Source: Aquimonas voraii | Lineage (GTDB): Bacteria; Pseudomonadota; Gammaproteobacteria; Xanthomonadales; Xanthomonadaceae | Assembly: GCF_900101825.1 (NCBI RefSeq) | Contig: NZ_FNAG01000012.1 | Span: forward strand, 1 to 64,000 | Direction of reading: 5' to 3' | DNA: 64,000 nt | Part shown: piece after piece, positions 1 through 8,838 of the stretch | How the letters are laid out: each line of letters starts with the position of its first letter | How positions within the stretch are numbered: the stretch's first letter is position 1 | Made by a program: the position numbers and the translations under genes | Notes under the pieces: model-generated | The model's input: only the letters and a program-made list of their open reading frames with translations | The model's database searches: none | Told to the model about the DNA's origin: nothing

Positions 1-2
1 AG

Positions 3-164
3 CGGGAGCGCGTGCATCACCAGAACTACCGAACCCGTGACGAGGCACGGGTCGATCTGTTCGACTACATCGAGCGGTTCCACAACCCCCGGATGCGACG
101 TAGAGTCGCTCGCCGGGACCGTAGGTTTTCAGCCTTGTTCAAACCGTCCGCGGAAACGGGGTAG
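3..164 (+). pseudogene. IS3-family transposase OrfB, C-terminal remnant
   Basis: An open frame entering from the left edge reads RERVHHQNYRTRDEARVDLF followed by DYIERFHNPRMRR, the usual C-terminal end of IS3-family OrfB (integrase core, the Y-I-E-x-F-x-N-x-x-R-x-H region). From about position 120 the reading frame continues into unrelated residues and stops at 162-164. The DDE core lies outside the window, so I cannot tell whether the rest of the element is intact. It is an inactive edge of an insertion sequence abutting another IS fragment. Confidence 0.6.
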
Positions 165-169
165 AACCC

Positions 170-208
170 CTTGACCATCTGCTCTTCGGTGGATCGGGAC
201 TTGCGCAT
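170..208 (-). pseudogene. IS3-family OrfA, N-terminal scrap
   Basis: Reading leftwards from 208 the frame begins MRKSRSTEEQMVK, the standard first residues of IS3-family OrfA, behind a good GAGGAG ribosome site. Homology ends after about 13 residues and the frame runs on into unrelated sequence. With the OrfB tail pointing right at 3-164, this shows two IS3 copies deleted into each other. Confidence 0.5.
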
Positions 209-278
209 GGGCTCCTCGCTGATGTCAGGAGCCATCCTCTCAACTTTCAAATGATCCGAAAATCGCCGGGCAGGTCAG

Positions 279-1472
279 CTACGCGAAACCAAGCAGCGAC
301 TCCAGGTCAGCTACTGACGGTAGCTTCCAGTAATCGACTGGTCGCCCCTCTCTGAGCGTGGGACCGTTCTTCGCGTTGAGGTTCGAGTTGCGTGACTTGT
401 GCGCCGCGTAACGCGTGCGATATTGCGCAAGCTGCGCAGAGACGTTATCCAAGGGTGGCGTCCAGAGGTAGATACTCTGTGTACGATTTCGTTCCAGAGC
501 GATCTCCCGGCCGTTCGGGAGTCGAAACCCTGCGATGTACTTGGTAGGCAGGGCCGTTCGCTCAAATCGAGATGCCAGGAAAGTCTCTGCTGACTGCGTG
601 ACCATGCTAGTGTGCTCCGTGCTTGATCTAGAACGTGGGTGGCCGTCTTCGGACGATTCCGTTCGAGCCTGATGAAGCGCGCTACGGCTGTGTGTCTCTT
701 GGCGCGTAGCCTGAAGTTGCGCGTGGAGCCGCTCTCGCGATTCCACGAGGCTGTGGCCGTCGGTCTTGGCTGAAGCCTCCTCGGGGCTCTTTGCCCCGCA
801 GAAACACGCAACGCGCTCTGCATTTGCGCCCGAGGGATGCGGCACTCCGATCAGCACCCGTTGTCGGTCCACATGACCCTGTTCCGCTAGCTTGAGCATC
901 ACCTCTGCGGGTTGGTCTCCCAGAGGGATCCAGAGCGCATGGGCAAGCGGGGCGACCTCGGTGCCGAACGCGCAGCTCACCCAGCGCTGAAGAAATTCCG
1001 ACCGGCGGATAGCGATCTGTCGGTTGTAGTTTTCTCCCCGATACAGGACGGGGTAACGCAGCACGGAGGTGTAGTGCACCTGATCGGTGTGCTTCGAGAA
1101 GAGCGTGTCGGCGGACTCGATGCCGAGAGCCTGGGGGAGCCCGATTGCATCGAGGCAACGGACGAGATTGGCCCGCATCGGGCCCGAGAAGCTGGCAACC
1201 CCTTTCGCAATCCGCAAGGCTTCCGACGCCGATGCCCCGGCGGCAAGCGATGCCTTGGCGGAAGCGAGAGCGTTCTCAGCCTGCTGGATCCCTGGCGTGA
1301 TGCCCACCAGGACGATGCGAGCAGCCGGATTCACATATTCGAAAGGCGCGTAGTAGACGGAAAGATCTCCGCTCCGCTCCATGAGCAAGGCGTCTGGCAG
1401 CCCGGCTGCCGAAGGATGATGCCGGATCACAGCGTCACGGTAACGTTCGATCAAGCTTGTAGCGGCATTCAT
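279..1472 (-). CDS. Uracil-DNA-glycosylase-superfamily protein with extra C-terminal domain
   Basis: The 397-residue product has the two hallmark loops of the UDG superfamily: GITPG (residues 57-61), in the place of the catalytic water-activating loop GQDPY, and HPSGAN (residues 212-217), in the place of the HPSPLS minor-groove loop. Between them lies the usual alpha/beta core, with hydrophobic strands such as RIVLVG and ALWIPLG. Residues from about 230 to 295 are low-complexity and polar. A separate C-terminal domain (about 300-397) contains FRLPNGREIALERNRTQSIY and is not one I recognise. Family members excise uracil or modified bases; the substrate cannot be read from sequence. It is the last gene of a three-gene minus-strand operon, 4 bp after the preceding stop, and the DNA-binding proteins upstream make a defence or regulatory role plausible. 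Confidence 0.7.
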   Translation of the reverse strand: MNAATSLIERYRDAVIRHHPSAAGLPDALLMERSGDLSVYYAPFEYVNPAARIVLVGITPGIQQAENALASAKASLAAGASASEALRIAKGVASFSGPMRANLVRCLDAIGLPQALGIESADTLFSKHTDQVHYTSVLRYPVLYRGENYNRQIAIRRSEFLQRWVSCAFGTEVAPLAHALWIPLGDQPAEVMLKLAEQGHVDRQRVLIGVPHPSGANAERVACFCGAKSPEEASAKTDGHSLVESRERLHAQLQATRQETHSRSALHQARTESSEDGHPRSRSSTEHTSMVTQSAETFLASRFERTALPTKYIAGFRLPNGREIALERNRTQSIYLWTPPLDNVSAQLAQYRTRYAAHKSRNSNLNAKNGPTLREGRPVDYWKLPSVADLESLLGFA

Positions 1473-1476
1473 GGTC

Positions 1477-1800
1477 TTACCCTTGGCTCTGCTCGCCGAA
1501 GCCTTTGGACTTCAGGACGGCGATGAGTGCTTCGATCTGGTCAGCCGTCATGTGAGCGGAGGCTTCTTCGAGCAGCTTGCGCTTCTGGCTGAGCTGGTCT
1601 CGATTGGCTTGGCGTCGACGAAGCAGGCGCTCCACGCTCGCAGCCAGTGCTTCACGGTCAACGGCATCGAGCAAAGCGTCGATGACGTCGGGTTGACTGA
1701 GATCGTGTGCTTCGGAGAGTGCGGAGATGCGAGCATGCGCGGCTTCGCCCAGCATCAGGCTCTTGCGCTTGCCTCTCTCCGGAATAGATGGCCGGCTCAC
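1477..1800 (-). CDS. Small ribbon-helix-helix-like protein
   Basis: This 107-residue protein begins with a basic segment, then a region (about 12-45) with an RHH-like strand (RKSLMLG) followed by two predicted helices, ending in a charged coiled-coil-prone region (RRRQANRDQLSQKRKLLEE). Its start codon overlaps the stop of the upstream gene by 4 bp (ATGA), so the two are translationally coupled. No enzymatic motif is visible. Likely role: a DNA-binding or partner subunit of the UDG-like operon. The RHH call rests on pattern only. Confidence 0.6.
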   Translation of the reverse strand: MSRPSIPERGKRKSLMLGEAAHARISALSEAHDLSQPDVIDALLDAVDREALAASVERLLRRRQANRDQLSQKRKLLEEASAHMTADQIEALIAVLKSKGFGEQSQG

Positions 1801-2792
1801 GGTCCATCCCCCAGGGCTTCCGACAAGGAAAGGCGAAGCACTTGTTGACGGAAGTCCGCTTCCATCTGTTCCACCCGCTCGCGGTGCTGTAGTTCCAGCG
1901 CCCAGCGTGCAAACGCGGTGGGTTGCTCGATTCCTGCGGCGTGGGCAAAACGCATCAACTCGCCCGGCTCGAAGGCAAAGGTCTGGGCGGTGAGGTCTCC
2001 GGCAAGCAGCGCAGCAGCCTGCTGTCCAGAAAATCCAGATGCTGTGGCTGCCTCGCGCAGGCGCGGATTCAGTCTTGCAAGACCGTCAAGGTAGCTCTTG
2101 AACTGAACTGCAGTGCCGCCCACGACCAGGTGGTTTGAAAGCTGCTGGTTTGGCCTGCGGGTGGGCACGAAGTCTGGGCGTCGCGAAAGCCACTCCAAAG
2201 CATCCTCGATCGTGATCACCGTCCGGTGGCCCTGCTTGGTAATCATCAGAGCGCCTGGATTTTTGGGGTTCGCTGCCATCCGGAGCGTCTTCTCCGACAC
2301 TCTTGCCAAGGCAGCGAGCTCCTCAATGGTGAGGGGATCGCCGAGCCAGTCGAGCTTCCCCCGCGCCATGAACCCCGCGACGGTCCACTTGACGATGTCC
2401 GTAGCAGTGTTTCCCCCAATCAGCTCGCTCGCGTCTCCAAACTCTCCCACGCGTTCGCTCAAGTCGAACTTGAGTTTTCCGGCAAGCTTGTCCACGACAT
2501 CCCCAAGAAGAGCGACCTCAGGCCATGTGTTTTCCGAGTGCAGGCCGCCCGCTGTGTCGCCCTGCCAGACATAGGCCCCTAGCGTCTTTGCATACGCTCC
2601 GACGCCCCCTGAGATCAGCCTGTGCTCGCGTTGCCCACGGGCCCTAGATCCCTCAGGAAGGTTTGGGGGGCGATTGAGAAGGCGCTCCGTTGCGTCCTCG
2701 CCGTAGAGTTCGTCGATGATGTCGAGGAACTCAAAAAGCACTGCATAAATGGCTTCCTCGACGTGCTTGGGTGTCACGGTGGCGATGCTCAT
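1797..2792 (-). CDS. Hypothetical protein with internal helix-turn-helix
   Basis: First gene of the operon, 331 residues. Residues about 154-205 form an excisionase or MerR-like helix-turn-helix (LTIEELAALARVSEKTLRMA, then a wing and a helix ending WLSRR). The N-terminal 130 residues, rich in acidic and hydrophobic positions, and the C-terminal 100 residues show no motif I know. The C-terminus overlaps the next gene by 4 bp. It could be the DNA-sensing or autoregulatory subunit of the three-gene operon. The start is supported by a close sigma70 promoter but has no good Shine-Dalgarno sequence. Confidence 0.6.
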   Translation of the reverse strand: MSIATVTPKHVEEAIYAVLFEFLDIIDELYGEDATERLLNRPPNLPEGSRARGQREHRLISGGVGAYAKTLGAYVWQGDTAGGLHSENTWPEVALLGDVVDKLAGKLKFDLSERVGEFGDASELIGGNTATDIVKWTVAGFMARGKLDWLGDPLTIEELAALARVSEKTLRMAANPKNPGALMITKQGHRTVITIEDALEWLSRRPDFVPTRRPNQQLSNHLVVGGTAVQFKSYLDGLARLNPRLREAATASGFSGQQAAALLAGDLTAQTFAFEPGELMRFAHAAGIEQPTAFARWALELQHRERVEQMEADFRQQVLRLSLSEALGDGP

Positions 2793-2805
2793 AAAAGACT
2801 CTGCG

Positions 2806-2820
2806 GATATCTGACGTATC
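2806..2820. promoter_or_regulatory. Candidate operator at the UDG-like operon start site
   Basis: GATATCTGACGTATC carries GATA/TATC inverted arms and covers the predicted transcription start, immediately downstream of the -10. A related AGATAC element occurs again just upstream of the -35. The position suits a repressor, possibly the HTH protein encoded by the operon. Confidence 0.3.
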
Positions 2821-2821
2821 T

Positions 2822-2850
2822 ATTACATGAGACTCCCGCGGTGTTGTCAA
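2822..2850 (-). promoter_or_regulatory. Sigma70 promoter of the UDG-like operon
   Basis: On the minus strand TTGACA (2845-2850) lies exactly 17 bp before TGTAAT (2822-2827), giving a consensus -35 and a good -10 about 30 bp ahead of the first start codon at 2792. The predicted leader is therefore short. Confidence 0.65.
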
Positions 2851-3306
2851 GACAGTCCAGGTATCTGCCATGTCCGATCCGGGGCCGGGCGTTTCTTGTG
2901 ATCGGCTGACCACCACCCGCCTCACATTCCTTCAACGGACGGCCCGGCGCTCAGTCAGGCTTGGTTGAAGCTGCAAACATCCCGTAAGTGTCCAGCCCTC
3001 TTGGCTCGGGTTCGGACACGCGCCACAAGATTTCTCCCCTGCGGCGATGATTCCACGCTGGCGGCACACGGGAGCTTGGCTGCTAGTGTTCGCCCGACGC
3101 GTAGGTGTTGCCACGCCCCGCGCTCTCAGCGAGGCACTCTGCATCGGCACGGGTTTGGATGGTCACTGGTCGTCGTGACCTGCCCCCAGCCATCCGGAAC
3201 TCTTCGTCACGAAGGTGCAGGATCGTCATGGCTCGCTCTCGCTGTCTCCGCTTTGTCATGGCCGCTGCCGCCGGCGAAACTGACCGCCCGACAAGCGGCG
3301 CCCCTC

Positions 3307-5364
3307 ATGCATATCTACCGTTCTTGCCTGTTCTCCGCGGCCTTGTTCGCCGTCGCTCTGGCTGACAGCGCGTCCGCTGCAGTCTTCATCAACGAGCTGC
3401 ACTACGACGACTCGACGGCTTCTGGAGACACGGGTGAGCGTGTCGAGGTGGTCGCTACCGCCGGAGAGTCCCTCGATGGCTACCGGATCGTCCTTTACAA
3501 CGGTAGCGGTGGGGCGCAGTACGACGACGACCCTGTGCCGACTGGTGCTCTGCGCACCTGCGGCGCTACCGTGCGACTCGCGGTCGTCAGCTATCCCTCG
3601 AACGGGATTCAGAACGGCGCACCGGATGGTCTTGCTCTAGTGGATCCTGCGGGAGCTGTGGTGCAGTTCCTGAGCTACGAAGGCGCGTTCGCCGCCACAA
3701 GCGGACCCGCGTCTGGGATGACCTCTGTTGACATCGGGGTTCTGGAAACCAACGCGACAGCCGCAGGGACGTCGCTTCAGCTGAGCGGCCAAGGGAACAC
3801 TCCGGCGCAGTTTTCTTGGCAGCCCAGCCGCGCAGAGAGCTTTGGCGAGTGCAACGCAGGACAGACGTTCGTGCAGGCGGAAGACTTGCCGCCATCAGTG
3901 GTCTCCACGGTTCCCGTGCAGAACGCCGTTGACGTCAACCCATCCGCCAACCTCAGTGTGGTTTTCTCAGAGCCCGTCTATCTGGGCGGCGGAGCCTTCG
4001 CTCTCACCTGTGCGACCACGGGTCCTCGCGCGTTGGCTGTGACGTTGGGAAGTGATGGCTACACGCTTGATCCGGTGACAGACCTGGGTTTCGACGAGGC
4101 CTGCACGCTGACGATCACCGCCAGCGAAGTGGTCGATCTCGACCTCAAACCGAACACGATGGCCAGCGACTTCGTGATCAGTTTCCGAACGGCGCCGGAC
4201 CGCGCTCCTGCGGTGGTCTCAACGCAGCCCTCGAACGGAGCCGCGGGGGTTCCCGCAAGCGTCACGTTGGAGGTCAACTTTTCAGAGTCTGTATCGGTTA
4301 CCGGAGACTGGGCGCGCCTCAACTGCGGAAGCTCTGGCTCAGTGCCACTTTCGATCAGCGGTGGGCCCGCGCAGTGGTCCCTTGATCCGTCTGTTTCGCT
4401 CCAACCGCTGGAGTCCTGCTCGCTGCGCGTCGTTGCGAGCCAGGTGGCTGACCTCGACGGCTTGCCTGATCCGCTGGCGGCGGATGTCGTCGTGGAGTTC
4501 GTGACTTCCGCCGGGCCGGGGGCCTACTACGCGGACGTTGATGCAAGCTCCTGCACCGTGCTACGCGAGACGCTGCACGCCGCGATCGATGACCATACCT
4601 TCTATCCGTATACGGCGACGACGACGGACACCTGGGACATCCTGGAACTGGCGGATCAGGATCCGGCCAATTCGGGCCGCATCGTTGATGTGTACCGCAA
4701 CGCGTCCTACGCCAAGGCGGGCGGCGGGAACGCGAACTACAACCGCGAGCACACCTGGCCGAACAGTTACGGGTACAACGACCTGACCGGAGACCATGCG
4801 TACACGGACGCGCACATGCTCTACCTGTCGAACTCGGCCTACAACAGCTCGCGGAGCAACATCCCCTACGGCAACTGCAACATGGGGTGCAGTCCTCTGG
4901 TGACTGAATTGACGAACGGGCAGGGGGGCGGCCCGCAGGTGTATCCCGGCCAGCACAACTGGTTCAGCAGCGCGCTCAACCTCTTCGAGGTCTGGTCAGC
5001 ACGCAAGGGTGATGTGGCTCGTGCAGTGCTTTACATGGATATCCGCTACGAGGGCGGCATGCATGGCATCACCAACCGCCCGGAGCCTGACCTGATCGTC
5101 GTGGATAACCCCGGGCTGATCCAGACCACGCCAGCGGGGGTGTTCGCGCCGGTGGGCTACATGGGGCTCAAGTCCGTCCTTCTGCAGTGGCACGCTGCCG
5201 ACCCGCCGGACGCCAACGAGCAGCTGCGCAACGATGTTGTCTTCAGCTACCAGGGCAATCGGAACCCCTTCATCGACCATCCCGAGTGGGCGGAATGCCT
5301 GCATACCTGCACCTGCTCAAGTGCGCCACCGGTTGAGATCTTTGAGAACGGCTTCGAGGGGTGA
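3307..5364 (+). CDS. Secreted endonuclease I-family nuclease with lamin-tail and Ig-like domains
   Basis: The open frame extends upstream, but the start at 3307 gives a clean signal peptide (MHIYRSCLFSAALFAVALAD, cleavage near ASAA) and a 685-residue protein. After the signal comes a lamin-tail-like domain (FINELHYDDS, about 25-170). Two SbsA-type bacterial Ig-like domains follow (VVSTVP...VVFSEPV and VVSTQPSNGAAGVP...VNFSESV, about 190-390), then an endonuclease I domain (about 398-675). Its active-site block is NREHTWPNSYG near residue 479, where the histidine is the expected general base. The last residues EIFENGFEG resemble a C-terminal tail common on exported proteins of this bacterial order. 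Probable role: an extracellular DNase for nutrient acquisition or biofilm DNA degradation. Confidence 0.85.
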   Translation: MHIYRSCLFSAALFAVALADSASAAVFINELHYDDSTASGDTGERVEVVATAGESLDGYRIVLYNGSGGAQYDDDPVPTGALRTCGATVRLAVVSYPSNGIQNGAPDGLALVDPAGAVVQFLSYEGAFAATSGPASGMTSVDIGVLETNATAAGTSLQLSGQGNTPAQFSWQPSRAESFGECNAGQTFVQAEDLPPSVVSTVPVQNAVDVNPSANLSVVFSEPVYLGGGAFALTCATTGPRALAVTLGSDGYTLDPVTDLGFDEACTLTITASEVVDLDLKPNTMASDFVISFRTAPDRAPAVVSTQPSNGAAGVPASVTLEVNFSESVSVTGDWARLNCGSSGSVPLSISGGPAQWSLDPSVSLQPLESCSLRVVASQVADLDGLPDPLAADVVVEFVTSAGPGAYYADVDASSCTVLRETLHAAIDDHTFYPYTATTTDTWDILELADQDPANSGRIVDVYRNASYAKAGGGNANYNREHTWPNSYGYNDLTGDHAYTDAHMLYLSNSAYNSSRSNIPYGNCNMGCSPLVTELTNGQGGGPQVYPGQHNWFSSALNLFEVWSARKGDVARAVLYMDIRYEGGMHGITNRPEPDLIVVDNPGLIQTTPAGVFAPVGYMGLKSVLLQWHAADPPDANEQLRNDVVFSYQGNRNPFIDHPEWAECLHTCTCSSAPPVEIFENGFEG

Positions 5365-5520
5365 TCGAATGCAGCGCCGGGGTGGAAATAAGGACTCCGG
5401 TGCTTGCGCGCGTAGTGGACGCTCGTCCGCCCGGTTCCGTTGGCACGGATCCGTTTCGCCGCGCAGGGGAGGGCTCTAAAATCCGAGCCCCGGACAAAGC
5501 GAAGCTCAGGCTGCTGACCG

Positions 5521-5712
5521 ATGGAGCGTTTAAGACTTGAAGGCTTGACCATCCGCCAGCTGGAGCAGCTTGAACTGGCAGTGCGGCAACGCCGTGAGCA
5601 GCTGATCTACGAGGACCGGAAGCGTGTCCGGGATCTCTTGATCGAGACGGCGCGGGAGGAGGGCTTCTCGATCTATGCCCTCTTTGACCTGCCGGCACCC
5701 GGAGCCCGTTAG
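5521..5712 (+). CDS. Truncated H-NS-like protein (oligomerisation domain only)
   Basis: This 63-residue protein matches the N-terminal dimerisation region of H-NS/MvaT-like nucleoid proteins: a leucine-rich helix (TIRQLEQLELAVRQRREQLI), a charged helix with EDRKRVRDLL, then a GFSIYALF segment. The C-terminal DNA-binding loop of H-NS proteins is absent, because a stop follows directly. Short H-NS forms of this kind, known on mobile DNA as H-NST, can antagonise host H-NS by forming mixed oligomers. It could alternatively be a decayed full-length gene. Confidence 0.55.
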   Translation: MERLRLEGLTIRQLEQLELAVRQRREQLIYEDRKRVRDLLIETAREEGFSIYALFDLPAPGAR

Positions 5713-5829
5713 CGCACCTGCCGGCGTTGGACAGAAAGTGAGGCCCCTGCCGTCCATGGCGGGGGCGTCACACCGAGCTCCGATCTCTGCCCTCCGGGGT
5801 GAGGCAGAGTCGGCGACCGGGGAACCTGG

Positions 5830-6039
5830 TCAGGCATGGCCGTCCGTGAGAACGCGCAGTGCCAGCCTCTGGGCATTGGCTCCAAGCGTTGGATCGGCTC
5901 GCTGGACAATGTCGCTCTTGCACAGGAGCAGGCGACGCAACCACGGCTCGAACATGGGCAGGCGGACCTTCGCCTCGTCGTCGCCTGCAGCGACGGCAGC
6001 GGCTAAAGCGTCCAAAAATCGGATGTGCTCGTCTGGCAT
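5830..6039 (-). CDS. Hypothetical small protein
   Basis: A 69-residue minus-strand frame begins MPDEHIRFLDALAAAVAAGD and continues with a plausible amphipathic composition. It has no clear ribosome site and no recognisable family. I list it because the surrounding 540 bp otherwise lacks a gene; the competing plus-strand frames are arginine-rich shadows. Confidence 0.35.
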   Translation of the reverse strand: MPDEHIRFLDALAAAVAAGDDEAKVRLPMFEPWLRRLLLCKSDIVQRADPTLGANAQRLALRVLTDGHA

Positions 6040-6254
6040 GGGGTCACTGTAGGCGGGGTGCCATGCAGGTGTCTGTCGGAGGTTCGCTAACTGGACGGTA
6101 GGAGATTTCCTACCGGCACCTTCTCAGTGATCTGGCGGCGCGCTTTCACGCGCACGTCTCCGGGCGCGTAGGCGCGCAGTCCTCGAAATGCAACATTCCT
6201 GTCAGACCATGGCAGGATTGGGTGCCCGAACCGGGCAGGAGAGGGGGAGCTCTC

Positions 6255-7115
6255 ATGCGCGTCGCTGCTGCTGTGGTGCTGCTGGTGCTTGCCAGCGTCT
6301 TCAATGTTTCCAAGGCGCAGTCTGGCGCCTACCTTCGAGTGGCGTCCTGGAATACCCTCCATGCGGGATGGAGCGGCCAGACGGATTGGAACGGGTACGC
6401 GAGCCAGCTCTGGCGAAACTTCGGGACCAGCGGCAGTTCGACCAACGGCGTCGATCTGGTTTTCGCCCAAGAGGTGATGTACGCCGAGTCTGCGGCAAGC
6501 ATCTCTGCTGCGCTCAAGGCCGCCAGCGGCGTCAACTGGGATTACCGGGTGACGGCCGCGATCGGACGCAGCAGCTACAAGGAACGCTACGCGGTTTTCT
6601 TCCGCACCGATCGGGTCCAGTTGCTGTCGTCAACGGTATGGAGCGATGCGGGCGATGTGTTCGAGCGCGAGCCCCAAATCGTCAGGGTTCGCCAGATTGC
6701 TACGGGCGCGGACTTCACCTTCATCAACTGGCATACGGTCTTCGGAACCACAGCCGAGCGGCAAGCGGAAATCCAGGCCATCGCCGGCGTGTTCCAGTCG
6801 GTGCAGAGTCAGTACTCGACCGATCAGGACGTCATCCTGCTCGGCGACCACAATCGCGATGCAACGTCACCCTGGTGGTCCAACCTGACGACATTGTCTC
6901 CGGCCGTCAGTTGGCGGGTGAACGACCTCACCTCGATCAACGCGAGCTGCGCGTTCGCCAACGCCTATGACCATTTCTGGTTCCAGACGAGCTACGTGTC
7001 GGAGTTCTCGAGTGCGGTGCGCGACTACATCGCCGACATGTGTGCGTTCCGGAACGGGCTGTCGGATCACGCCCCCATCAACTTGACGCTGTACTCGACG
7101 TCGGACACCGACTGA
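6255..7115 (+). CDS. Secreted DNase I-like (endonuclease/exonuclease/phosphatase) protein
   Basis: The start at 6255 follows a strong GGAGAGGGGGAG ribosome site and gives a signal peptide (MRVAAAVVLLVLASVFNVSK, cleavage after AQ). The 286-residue product has the EEP-fold motifs in order: SWN (31-33), QE (71-72, the metal-binding glutamate), a WHT strand in place of the usual histidine motif, GDHNRD (about 197-202, normally GDFNxD), and SDH (270-272) near the C-terminus. It should be a metal-dependent exported nuclease. A second secreted nuclease lies 0.9 kb upstream. The gene at 7135 follows after 19 bp and is probably co-transcribed. Confidence 0.8.
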   Translation: MRVAAAVVLLVLASVFNVSKAQSGAYLRVASWNTLHAGWSGQTDWNGYASQLWRNFGTSGSSTNGVDLVFAQEVMYAESAASISAALKAASGVNWDYRVTAAIGRSSYKERYAVFFRTDRVQLLSSTVWSDAGDVFEREPQIVRVRQIATGADFTFINWHTVFGTTAERQAEIQAIAGVFQSVQSQYSTDQDVILLGDHNRDATSPWWSNLTTLSPAVSWRVNDLTSINASCAFANAYDHFWFQTSYVSEFSSAVRDYIADMCAFRNGLSDHAPINLTLYSTSDTD

Positions 7116-7134
7116 GCTTTGGCCGCTTCGCCGC

Positions 7135-8838
7135 ATGAGACCCCGTGCATGGGCGGCGATTGGCTTGCTCGCTCTGGCGGCGGTGTTGACGTGGGCGATC
7201 CTGTCGTGGGAAAGGGCAGGGCAGCGCGAGGAATCCTCGCGATCTGTCGCTGAGAGCGAGCAAGCGCAGCCGCAAGTCTCGGTCGCCTCACACAGGGAGC
7301 GTCGGCGCGAACCCGGTGAGGTCGAAGGGAAACCGGGTATTCGGCTCGCCACGCTGCTCTTGCCCGAGGCAGGTGTCAGCGCCGTGGAGGACACGGTTCG
7401 GGTGGGACTCGCCCGCGTCAGTGAGGAAGCGCGTGCGCGGCATCTACTCTGGCTTCAGTCAGGCGCTGAAGGAGCCGGCCCGAAGGACATGGGAGAGCTT
7501 GCGGAGGTCCAGCGTTGGGTCGAGCTGCCCGCCCAACGTCTACCCGACGGGCGCGTGCAGGTAGGCCCTGCCGACATTCCTGAGGCTCAGTTCTACCTGC
7601 TGGAAGCCGGGGGAAGCGACGGACTGCGCTTCTATCGATCCCGCTTTTCAGGAGTGGACGTCCCAAGCGAGGTCGCGCCGATCACTGCCGCGGGCCTGCG
7701 TCTACGGACAGATGTCGATGACCCGCGACTGCGTCTCCAGTTGCTCAGGCGTGCCGAGGCTCCTCCTGCCGGCCAGTGGCACGCGCTGCTCGTTGCGCAG
7801 TCGCCTCACCTCCTCGCCTTGTTCGATGAAGCTGGGCTCAAAGTAGGCCCCGATACAGAGTTTCTGCCGTTGGCACCGACCTCCTTTGATGCCGTGGCTT
7901 GGCTGGGGCAGGTCGAGATTCAGCGCTCAACGCTGCACCTGACGCCTGGTCGGATCACTGAGCTCGCCCTCGATAGGGTGCGCATCGAGGACGCCAAGCG
8001 CCGGGCGATCGATCTTGAGATCGAGGTGCTGGACGCGACCTCGGGACAACCCGTGGCGGATGTGTCCGTGACGTTTCCGGTTCCTCAGGGCGAGACTCTG
8101 CTTCGAACCGATTCCGCGGGAAGGGCGCGTTGGTCAGGACTTCCGGCCGGCCATCAGGCTTGGCTGTCGCTTGAGTTCCCAGAGGTGGAGCTGGGAGGGC
8201 TGCCGCGGTGGCCCTCGCGAAAGCTGGTCCCTGTCGCGCTCCCAAGGCCTGAGGATGCGCCAGCTGACGGCACGCACCGTGAGACCGTGGAGGTGTCACC
8301 GCTGAGCTGGCTCGTGCTCTCGGGAGAGGGGCGTCGATCGGGCCCTCCGATCCGAGGCCAGCCCTATCCCGTGTATGGACTACAGCGCGACCGGGCGGGG
8401 GAATGGGAGGACCTCGGCACCGAGCACTTCGTGCCTATCCCGGAAGGCTTGGCCGTGTCGATTGCAGAGCCCGGGATCTACCGCGTCTTCAAGGCTGAAT
8501 CTCCCTGGAGCGTCGCGTTCTCGCAAGCTCTCGTATTCGATGAGCATCAGGCGCAGACGCGTCGAAACGCGTCTTTGGATCGCCCTGTTCGCCGAGACAT
8601 CTCTGTCCGCTTGGTCGACGCGTTTCAGCGACCGCTGATCGCCACCCCCGTCATGGTGTCGGCCCGACTGAGGGGGCTGCCCGCCGTAGAGATCACCACC
8701 GATCAGGCGGGGCTGCTCCACCTCACTGCAGCGACAGAGCAGTCCGTTGTGGTGTCTGCAGGCGCAGGGGAGCAGGCCATTAGCCTCTTTGACGGCCATG
8801 GGAAGACGGTGCGAATCGCTGGGGCGGATGGCGAGTGA
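7135..8838 (+). CDS. Membrane-anchored protein with carboxypeptidase-regulatory-like domains, function unknown
   Basis: The 567-residue product begins with a signal anchor (AAIGLLALAAVLTWAILSW) and a charged linker. The remainder is beta-rich periplasmic sequence. About residues 285-350 read DLEIEVLDATSGQPVADVSV...TDSAGRARWSGLPAG, a typical CarboxypepD_reg or peptidase-associated Ig-like repeat. A second similar unit (ISVRLVDAFQRPLIATPVMV...TTDQAGLLHL) lies near 480-540. No catalytic motif is seen. Close spacing after the secreted nuclease suggests a shared envelope role. Confidence 0.6.
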   Translation: MRPRAWAAIGLLALAAVLTWAILSWERAGQREESSRSVAESEQAQPQVSVASHRERRREPGEVEGKPGIRLATLLLPEAGVSAVEDTVRVGLARVSEEARARHLLWLQSGAEGAGPKDMGELAEVQRWVELPAQRLPDGRVQVGPADIPEAQFYLLEAGGSDGLRFYRSRFSGVDVPSEVAPITAAGLRLRTDVDDPRLRLQLLRRAEAPPAGQWHALLVAQSPHLLALFDEAGLKVGPDTEFLPLAPTSFDAVAWLGQVEIQRSTLHLTPGRITELALDRVRIEDAKRRAIDLEIEVLDATSGQPVADVSVTFPVPQGETLLRTDSAGRARWSGLPAGHQAWLSLEFPEVELGGLPRWPSRKLVPVALPRPEDAPADGTHRETVEVSPLSWLVLSGEGRRSGPPIRGQPYPVYGLQRDRAGEWEDLGTEHFVPIPEGLAVSIAEPGIYRVFKAESPWSVAFSQALVFDEHQAQTRRNASLDRPVRRDISVRLVDAFQRPLIATPVMVSARLRGLPAVEITTDQAGLLHLTAATEQSVVVSAGAGEQAISLFDGHGKTVRIAGADGE

